NCBI GenBank assembly: GCA_021811205.1
Contig: JAJZPK010000068.1
Coordinates: 1 to 11,453 of the forward strand
DNA from: Pseudomonadota bacterium
Lineage (GTDB): Bacteria; Pseudomonadota; Gammaproteobacteria; Burkholderiales; JABEVD01
Reading direction: 5' to 3'
DNA: 11,453 nt
The notes below the pieces were generated by a model. It was not told the DNA's origin and made no database searches. It worked only from the letters and a program-made list of their open reading frames with translations. Each line of letters starts with the position of its first letter. The first letter of the stretch is position 1. Positions 5,577 through 11,453 of this stretch are shown in pieces. The position numbers and the translations under genes were made by a program.

Positions 5577-6239
5577 ATGGATATTGAGTTGCCGCTCAGG
5601 GCCAAGCACCACCCATCGAGCTGTTCGAATAAGCAGTGCAAGGTGCTCATTGTCGAGGACCATCCGCTTTTCCGCAATGCGCTGGCTCACTTGGTGCAAT
5701 CCGTGCTGGGAAACGCTCCTGTCATGGCAGAAAGCGCAGAGGATGCTCTGGAAGCGATGGCGTTCGACGCTTCGATTTCCATGATTATTCTGGATGTGGG
5801 CCTTCCTGGAATCAGAGGCAAGGAAGCGATTCAGGCTTTCCGGTGCAGCTGGCCGGACATCCCCATTCTGGTTGTCTCGGGACTCGACGGCATAAGCGAT
5901 GCCGAAACAGCTCTTAATTCTGGTGCTGCGGGCTATGTTTCCAAAACGTCGACAAGCGAGGAGTTGGCCTTCGCCATCCGCAGCATTTCAGGCGTCGCGC
6001 CATACCCGGCTCAGCCGGCCCCGATCACGGGGCGGCAGAAGGAAATTCTTGCCCTCCTCTGCCAGGGATATTCGAATAAGGAAATCGGGAAGCGGTTGTA
6101 CCTGGCTGATGCCACGGTGAAGATGCACATCTCAGCGCTGTTTCGAATCTTCAACGCAACGAGCAGGACACAGGTCATACTGGCCGCGCACAATCTTGGT
6201 ATCGATTTGCAGACTTTCGGGCCGAAAAAGCAGGCATAA
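5577..6239 (+). CDS. NarL/FixJ (LuxR-type) response regulator
   Basis: This 220-residue transcription regulator has an N-terminal receiver (residues about 21-135) with the acidic pair Glu27-Asp28, phosphoacceptor Asp73 in ILDVGLPG, Ser101 and Lys123. A linker precedes a C-terminal LuxR/GerE helix-turn-helix (about 152-210: TGRQKEILALLCQGYSNKEI, then DATVKMHISALFRIF). All phosphorylation residues are present. The start at 5577 is chosen because AAGG lies at 5568-5571, five bases upstream; the TTG at 5562 lacks this. Family members dimerise on phosphorylation and bind inverted heptamer sites. The facing hybrid kinase is the obvious partner and the divergent adhesin gene an obvious target, both by inference. 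Its last 36 codons overlap the kinase gene on the other strand. Confidence 0.92.
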   Translation: MDIELPLRAKHHPSSCSNKQCKVLIVEDHPLFRNALAHLVQSVLGNAPVMAESAEDALEAMAFDASISMIILDVGLPGIRGKEAIQAFRCSWPDIPILVVSGLDGISDAETALNSGAAGYVSKTSTSEELAFAIRSISGVAPYPAQPAPITGRQKEILALLCQGYSNKEIGKRLYLADATVKMHISALFRIFNATSRTQVILAAHNLGIDLQTFGPKKQA

Positions 6240-7937
6240 GGTTTCCTTGAGCATTTCCGGTTGCAGAGGCTTGTGGAGAACATGAATATCGTTCTCTTTG
6301 GCGTGATATAGCACTTCGGGAGCAGTGCTTCCTGTCACGATCAAGGCTGGCAAAGCCGAATCAAATGTGCTGCGCAGATCCTTGATGATATCGATACCTG
6401 TCCTTGCTCCGGGCATCTGATAATCGCAGATCAGTGCATCTGGCGCATAAGGCAAGTTCGCTTCGGCATAGGAAGAAACGGCGATTACCGACATGTCCCA
6501 GTGTGTCAGCAAGGTTTTCACTGCATCGAGAACAAGTGCCTCGTCGTCGACAACCAGTATTCGTTTCCCTGACAGGTTGTCGTTTTCTCTGTGGTCAGAT
6601 TCGTTTGGCTCGATCGGAATAAGTATTCTGCATCGGGGAAGCTCTATTGCGAACATCGATCCGTTTCCGGGTTTCGATCGCACAGTTACGGAAGAATCCA
6701 GCAGTTTGGACAGCTTTGATACGATGGCAAGACCCAGGCCCATGCCCCTGGAGGGATCCCTTTTCGGATTGCCGATCTGATAAAATTCATCGAATATCGA
6801 ATTGACCTGATCATTCGGAATCCCCTGGCCTGTATCCCAAACCTCGATGCGCAGAGAATTTTTGCGCCGTCTACACCCAATCAATAATTTTCCATGCGAG
6901 GTGTACTTGATCGCATTAGAAACGAAATTTCGAAGGATCCGCTCCACCATGGCAGCATCGCTGCACAAGCGAACGGAGCATGGTACGATTCTGATGTCCA
7001 GGCCTTTTTCTTCCGCAGCAGGCTCGAATTCGACGAGAATGTTCTCCAGTATTCCCGCCATGGAAAATGAAGTGATCGCCGGCACAACCACGCCAGAATC
7101 GAGCCTCGACAGATCCAGCAATGCCGCGAACATCTCGTCCATGGTCCGCGTGCAGTCCCGTGCACGCGAAAGGAGTGAGCGCGCTTCATCGGGAAGCGGC
7201 ATCGATTCCATGAGCCCTTGGTAGAGGTTGAGGGCATACATCGGCTGCCGCAGATCGTGGCTTGCTGCGGCCAGGAAGCGCGATTTCGTCTGATTTGCCG
7301 TGTCAGCCATCTGCTTCTGGTGCCTGAGCTCTTCGACGAGTTCAAGGCTCTCGAATCTCAAGCGCAATGATTCCGCGTGATTCCGATTGAATGATTTTCC
7401 CGAAAGCAGCATAAGTATGAAGAGTATCACGACGCCGAAGCACAGCACGACATTCGTGTTCGTGAGATGGATCAGCAGGGCGGCTGCGGTGCAAAGGGTG
7501 TAGGGGATGAGAAATGCGACGTAGGACCTGATGTGGCTGCCATAAGTAAACATCCCGCCCACCGAAAGCATGCATATTGCAACGAGCATGACAAGCTTGG
7601 CAGTATTCCCGCCTGAGGATATCAGAACAAACGCTTCTGCACCCCAGAGTACGCTCACCAGCCCGGCATCGAATACCGACCATTTAAGCCAGCTTGATAC
7701 AGCATCCCCGTGCAGTTCTTTGGTTCCGAACAACCTCCAAACCAGAAGTTTCAGGGCAGAATGAGAAACCATTAAACCGAACCAGAACAGTGTCCATCGA
7801 TCTGAAATGGTGGCGCCGTTTTTCCATGAAATCAATGCGATGCAGATTGACCCGCCCAGATTGGCGAGAAAGGCCAGCGGGATGTTTTCATGAAGCTGTC
7901 GTGCCTGTTCCTGCCGGATATGCTTTTCAACTCCCAT
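6132..7937 (-). CDS. Hybrid sensor histidine kinase with C-terminal receiver
   Basis: This 601-residue inner-membrane kinase has about six membrane helices in residues 19-178 and no large periplasmic domain, so it probably senses something within or at the membrane. A coiled linker follows, then the H box ASHDLRQP (His227), the ATP-binding N box (Asn341 in NFVSNAIKYT), DTGQGI (Asp368), the F box FDEFYQIG, and the GMGLGLAI lid (398-405). Last is a receiver with DDE (464-466), phosphoacceptor Asp505 (CDYQMPG), Thr535 and Lys556. All catalytic residues are intact. GGGAG lies eight bases before the ATG. No Hpt domain is present, so the receiver may act as a phosphate sink or modulator, or pass phosphate through an Hpt protein encoded elsewhere. 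About 30 residues follow the receiver and are encoded opposite the regulator gene. Confidence 0.93.
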   Translation of the reverse strand: MGVEKHIRQEQARQLHENIPLAFLANLGGSICIALISWKNGATISDRWTLFWFGLMVSHSALKLLVWRLFGTKELHGDAVSSWLKWSVFDAGLVSVLWGAEAFVLISSGGNTAKLVMLVAICMLSVGGMFTYGSHIRSYVAFLIPYTLCTAAALLIHLTNTNVVLCFGVVILFILMLLSGKSFNRNHAESLRLRFESLELVEELRHQKQMADTANQTKSRFLAAASHDLRQPMYALNLYQGLMESMPLPDEARSLLSRARDCTRTMDEMFAALLDLSRLDSGVVVPAITSFSMAGILENILVEFEPAAEEKGLDIRIVPCSVRLCSDAAMVERILRNFVSNAIKYTSHGKLLIGCRRRKNSLRIEVWDTGQGIPNDQVNSIFDEFYQIGNPKRDPSRGMGLGLAIVSKLSKLLDSSVTVRSKPGNGSMFAIELPRCRILIPIEPNESDHRENDNLSGKRILVVDDEALVLDAVKTLLTHWDMSVIAVSSYAEANLPYAPDALICDYQMPGARTGIDIIKDLRSTFDSALPALIVTGSTAPEVLYHAKENDIHVLHKPLQPEMLKETLCLLFRPESLQIDTKIVRGQYDLCPARCVEDSKQR

Positions 7938-8136
7938 GATCTGATCTCCCGGTATGGACGCGAATGTTCAAGTCTGGACAACTCCGCTCCGCATGATTCT
8001 AACCAAATTACCTGCCGAAAATAATACCGGTGCATGGTTCGGCTTGACGAATAGTTCAAATACATACTTTTGGCCAGATGGCAGTGGTGTGTTTTCTGGA
8101 TAACATTTCACAATTCAAAATTTCGGACCACAGGAC
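7938..8136. promoter_or_regulatory. Divergent promoter region between kinase and TpsA exoprotein
   Basis: A 199-bp AT-richer gap must hold promoters for both genes. Toward the exoprotein the best candidate is TTGACG (8044-8049) with TACTTT (8065-8070), spacer 15 nt, which is weak and suits an activator-dependent gene. Toward the kinase there is a TATTAT -10 candidate (complement of 8021-8026) without a clear -35. AATTTCGGA (8119-8127) also occurs at 5495-5503 upstream of the regulator. Confidence 0.4.
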
Positions 8137-11100
8137 ATGAAACGCCAAGGACTGAACAAGATATACCGCATTATTTGGAGCGATGCATTGAATGCCTGGG
8201 TGGCTGTTTCTGAAGCCGCGAAGGGGAGAGGGAAATCGGCTGTTAGAAATGCGGCCGCGGTCGTTTTCTCGATCTCCTGCGCGTTTGCATATGCTTCACC
8301 GATAGGCGGTCAGGTGGTATCGGGAATCGGGACGATCATACAGTCCGGTAACCTCACCACCATCAATCAGAATACGCAGAACCTCTCTATCAACTGGAAG
8401 AGCTTCAATGTCGGCTCATCCGAGACGGTGAATTTTCTCCAGCCTTCCGCTTCGGCGATTGCAGTCAACAGGATTTATGACACCAACGGTACGCAGCTAC
8501 TTGGGCACCTGAATGCCAACGGTCAGATTTATTTGATTAACCCTAACGGCGTCCTGTTCGGCAAATCAGCTCAGGTGAACGTTGGGGGGCTCGTGGCTTC
8601 TACTCTCGACAATATCAATCAGAACGGCAGCAGTGCTTCCTTTTCAGGCAGCGGGAAGGGGCAGATAATCAATGAAGGCAACATCGCCGGGCATTATGTC
8701 GCATTGATAGGCAATGCCGTATCGAACACCGGAGCGATTACGACAAATCTGGGTAGTACTGCGATGGGAGCTGGAAGCTCGGTGACTTTGACGTTCAATG
8801 GCAGCAATCTCGTTCACATGCAGGTGGACAGGGGGGTGTTGAACGCGCTGGTCGAGAACGGCGGGGTGATCCAGGCCGATGGTGGGTATGTCATCATGAG
8901 TGCAGGGGCGAAGGACGAGCTCCTTGCGAGCGTGGTGAACAACACGGGATTCATCGGGGCCAGGACAGTCGAAGATAGGCAGGGTGACATTGTCCTGCTC
9001 GGCGGGATGACATCCGGCGCAGTGAACGTTTCCGGCACCCTGGACGCATCTGCCCAAAATGGCGGTAATGGCGGATTCATCGAGACCTCGGCGCACAATG
9101 TCAAAATCGCGAATGACGCCAAGATTGCCACCGCAGCATCAACGGGGCATTCCGGCACATGGCTAATCGATCCGGTGGATTTCACGATTGCAGCTTCCGG
9201 CGGGGACATGACCGGGGCGACCCTTTCGACCGACCTGAATTCCGGCAATGTCACCATTCAGTCGAGCAGCGGCGCGAGCGGCACCAATGGCGACATCAAC
9301 GTCAACGACGCAGTGTCATGGAGCGCCAATACCACCCTCACGCTTAATGCCTATAGAAACATCATTATCGATTCGAACATCACCGCAAGCGGCGCAACAG
9401 GCGCTGTGGCCCTGTATTATGGACAGGGTGCGGTCAACAGCGGCAATACCGCGACCTATTCCTTCGGATTGACGGGTTCCGGTTTCACCGGCCGGATCGA
9501 TCTTCAGGCCGGAAATAATTTCTCGACCAAGCTGGGTTCCGACGGCGCGGTCGTCAATTACACCGTGATCACCAGCCTCGGCACCTCGACCAGCAGCAAT
9601 GACGGTACCCTGCAGGGTATTCAGGGCAATCTTACCGGCAACTACGCATTGGGCAGCAGCATTGACGCGACATCGACTTCCGGCTGGAACGGCGGAGCGG
9701 GATTTGCGCCGATAGGCACCAGCGGATCGAGCAGTTTCACCGGTACGTTCGAGGGTCTGGGCAATACGATATCGAGCATCACCATCCATCCTGCAACGAC
9801 GGTAGGAGGGCTGTTCGGCTTTGTGGGTTCGGGCGGCACGGTGCGCGATGTGGGTCTTTCGAATGCATCGGTCGCTGTAAGCTATGGGAACCTGGCAGGC
9901 GGTCTGGTGGGCTATCTTGATACCGGCGGCACGGTCACGAATGCCTGGACTTCCGGGAGCGTCACGGGCAACGCGACATTGGGCGGACTGGTTGGGGAGA
10001 ACAAGGGCGCGATCTCGGATTCCTATTCCACGTCTTCGGTCAGGATCGGTATCAGCGGTTTGACTACTCTGGTAGGCGGGCTGGTCGGGAATAACTGGGG
10101 GACGATCAGCGACAGTTATGCAACGGGAGGCGTGGACAGCAGCATTTCTTCAGGCGCGGCGAATTCCTATGCGGGCGGGCTGATCGGGAATGGCTATTCT
10201 GGCACGGTCAGCAATAGTTACGCCACGGGTAGCGTCACAAACGGCACGGGAGGCGGGGCTGCGGGCGGATTGGTCGGGAATGAGCAGGGTACTTTCTTTA
10301 CCGACAGCTACGCGACCGGGGCGGTGACGGCGGGTTCCGGCTCCACGGCGGGAGGCTTGTCCGGCTCCACGGTTGGCACGGTTTTCCACAACAGTTTCTG
10401 GGACACCCAGACGACAGGGCAGAGCCTTGCCGCCGGCGGGGCGAGCACATCCGGCGCGACCGGCATGACGACCGCCGAGATGCAGACCGAGGCGAACTTC
10501 ACGAGTGCCACTACCGCAAACGGCAACGTCAATCCGGGTTGGGATTTCACGAATACCTGGGGGATGGTCTCGGGAAGCTACCCTTATCTGCGCGCATTCA
10601 ATCCGTCGGCGCCTACGGTCGTCTCGGGTCTGGCCTACAAGGGTTCTGGGGATGCGCTGCTTGTTTCCAGTCAAGCCGGGGCAGGCTACGTCAACCTTCT
10701 GGTCGACGGCAAAAGCATGGGGACGGTCACGGCGGGCGCCAACGGCTATTATTATTTCCTGGTTCCGGGCGGGGCGGTATCGGGTTCTGGCTCGCAGATC
10801 TTGGCCTATACGATGACCGATGCGGCGAGCGGTGCGGCCAACGGCGCGAGTCTCGCGCAGAACGCGACTTCGTCGGTATTCAATCTGGACGTGCTGGGGA
10901 ACTACATGGGCTACCAGAGCCCGGCCTCCACCTATTCCGGCGCCGCATCGATACTGGCCTCTGCTCAGGCTAACCTGACCGCAGCCCTCGGCTCCGATAC
11001 CGCCGTCTCGACCATGGTCAGCGCCCTGAACAGGACGGCGCTCGTCAGCACGGCATCGACTTTCGACGTGGATGCGATTCCTTCGGGGAACTATGCCGCA

Positions 11101-11453
11101 GATGCCGCAGCCGGGAATCTGGTCGTGACTGCGCCGATCGCGGTCGCAAGCGGCACCAACCTGAATCTCGTTTCGGCAAACAGCGTGGCGATCGACGCCC
11201 CCATCACAATCGCGGGCTCGGGCGGTTTGGTTCTCGGTACGCCTGTCGTATCCGGTCTTCCCGCGCTTTCCTTCAATTCGGGCGGGCGGGTGCAGTACAC
11301 GGGAACGGAAGGGTCAGGGCAATCCCTGAACCTGAACAATGTCGGCTACACGCTGCTCTTTACCATCTCCGAAGTTCAAGGGCTGCAGAACACGCTGACC
11401 GGGAATTACGCGCTCGCAGGCAACATTGATGCGAGCGCGACCTCTGCATGGAA
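8137..11453 (+). CDS. Filamentous-haemagglutinin-like TpsA exoprotein with GLUG repeats (partial, runs off right edge)
   Basis: The frame is open for 1105 codons from 8137 to the window end, with no stop or frameshift seen. Order: an ESPR-type extended signal peptide (LNKIYRIIWSDALNAWVAVSE, about residues 6-26; hydrophobic core 39-53, cleavage near AYA-S at 53/54). Next is the TPS secretion domain, with INWKSFNVG and the hallmark NPNGVLFG (135-142). Then comes beta-helix sequence with GTWLIDPVDFTI, seven GLUG-type repeats (about 556-770), and further beta-rich sequence rich in Gly, Ser, Thr, Asn and Ala. Such proteins cross the inner membrane by Sec and the outer membrane through a TpsB pore, and serve as adhesins or in contact-dependent roles. 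The partner tpsB must lie outside the window. The start ATG has GGA eight bases upstream. The C-terminal end and any toxin or adhesive tip are not visible. Confidence 0.93.
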   Translation, partial: MKRQGLNKIYRIIWSDALNAWVAVSEAAKGRGKSAVRNAAAVVFSISCAFAYASPIGGQVVSGIGTIIQSGNLTTINQNTQNLSINWKSFNVGSSETVNFLQPSASAIAVNRIYDTNGTQLLGHLNANGQIYLINPNGVLFGKSAQVNVGGLVASTLDNINQNGSSASFSGSGKGQIINEGNIAGHYVALIGNAVSNTGAITTNLGSTAMGAGSSVTLTFNGSNLVHMQVDRGVLNALVENGGVIQADGGYVIMSAGAKDELLASVVNNTGFIGARTVEDRQGDIVLLGGMTSGAVNVSGTLDASAQNGGNGGFIETSAHNVKIANDAKIATAASTGHSGTWLIDPVDFTIAASGGDMTGATLSTDLNSGNVTIQSSSGASGTNGDINVNDAVSWSANTTLTLNAYRNIIIDSNITASGATGAVALYYGQGAVNSGNTATYSFGLTGSGFTGRIDLQAGNNFSTKLGSDGAVVNYTVITSLGTSTSSNDGTLQGIQGNLTGNYALGSSIDATSTSGWNGGAGFAPIGTSGSSSFTGTFEGLGNTISSITIHPATTVGGLFGFVGSGGTVRDVGLSNASVAVSYGNLAGGLVGYLDTGGTVTNAWTSGSVTGNATLGGLVGENKGAISDSYSTSSVRIGISGLTTLVGGLVGNNWGTISDSYATGGVDSSISSGAANSYAGGLIGNGYSGTVSNSYATGSVTNGTGGGAAGGLVGNEQGTFFTDSYATGAVTAGSGSTAGGLSGSTVGTVFHNSFWDTQTTGQSLAAGGASTSGATGMTTAEMQTEANFTSATTANGNVNPGWDFTNTWGMVSGSYPYLRAFNPSAPTVVSGLAYKGSGDALLVSSQAGAGYVNLLVDGKSMGTVTAGANGYYYFLVPGGAVSGSGSQILAYTMTDAASGAANGASLAQNATSSVFNLDVLGNYMGYQSPASTYSGAASILASAQANLTAALGSDTAVSTMVSALNRTALVSTASTFDVDAIPSGNYAADAAAGNLVVTAPIAVASGTNLNLVSANSVAIDAPITIAGSGGLVLGTPVVSGLPALSFNSGGRVQYTGTEGSGQSLNLNNVGYTLLFTISEVQGLQNTLTGNYALAGNIDASATSAW
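9604..9714 (+). repeat. Exoprotein module copy 1 (LQGIQ...LTGNYALG...)
   Basis: Residues about 490-526 carry LTGNYALGSSIDATSTSGWN followed by GFAPIG, the usual lead-in to a GLUG domain. The same pattern returns at 11371-11453, so the protein is built from long tandem modules. Confidence 0.7.
9802..10425 (+). repeat. Seven GLUG-type repeats
   Basis: The hexapeptide [AVL]GGL[FVIS]G recurs at 9802, 9895, 9979, 10072, 10171, 10261 and 10348, a period of 84-99 nt (28-33 residues). Most units are followed by a turn and then DSYATG-like or NAWTSG-like sequence. The array closes with the typical NSFWDTQTTGQS. GLUG repeats (PF07581 type) are beta-structured repeats of secreted surface proteins. Confidence 0.85.
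11371..11453 (+). repeat. Exoprotein module copy 2, cut by window end
   Basis: Residues about 1079-1105 (VQGLQNTLTGNYALAGNIDA...W) repeat the lead-in at residues 493-517. The matching Trp residues are 588 codons apart, so a second GLUG array is expected just past the right edge. Confidence 0.7.

Noticed and set aside
8099..8113. Segment resembling one half of the E. coli lac operator with its leader (GGATAACA..TTTCACA)
   Set aside because: One base is missing relative to the lac sequence and the symmetric partner half is absent upstream. No LacI-type regulator or sugar gene is in the window, so it is treated as coincidence.
8644..9257. Minus-strand open frames of about 150 codons opposite the exoprotein
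   Set aside because: They are shadows of a GC-rich, repeat-rich coding strand; the plus-strand frame is continuous and recognisable.

Overview
The window reads as ordinary, moderately GC-rich chromosomal DNA of a Gram-negative proteobacterium, most likely a betaproteobacterium. Three things point there: a DUF3301-type small membrane protein, a lipobox lipoprotein, and a giant two-partner-secretion exoprotein whose signal peptide has the extended ESPR form typical of Beta- and Gammaproteobacteria. The genus cannot be fixed from sequence alone. No rRNA, tRNA, CRISPR array or intact insertion sequence was recognised.

Region 1 (1-2122): a type II toxin-antitoxin pair (unstable-antitoxin family plus a RelE/ParE-like toxin, ATGA overlap) lies directly upstream of glutamate racemase (murI). 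A ~35-nt imperfect direct repeat carrying an extended -10 promoter sits just before the antitoxin and again just before murI, so the toxin-antitoxin cassette is bracketed by two copies of the same promoter. A 138-residue protein of unknown function follows murI.

Region 2 (2123-4894): an ImmA/IrrE-type zinc peptidase is tightly coupled to 3-methyladenine DNA glycosylase I (tag), a pairing that hints at a DNA-damage role. A minus-strand pair follows (a small lipoprotein and an 86-residue unknown), then a signal-peptide-bearing SRPBCC protein, then a minus-strand DUF3301 protein. Both convergent gene pairs meet with abutting stop codons inside the same palindrome.

Region 3 (4895-5576): about 680 bases with no confident gene. 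It holds a credible sigma70 promoter, several TGACAAT/ATTGTCA elements, and hairpins.

Region 4 (5577-11453): a NarL/FixJ response regulator (plus strand) runs tail to tail, with a 108-bp coding overlap, into a hybrid histidine kinase (minus strand). The kinase is divergent from a filamentous-haemagglutinin-like TpsA exoprotein that runs off the right edge. This resembles the Bordetella arrangement in which the BvgAS two-component system adjoins fhaB. The most plausible reading is a local two-component system controlling a large secreted adhesin. The TpsB transporter is not in view.
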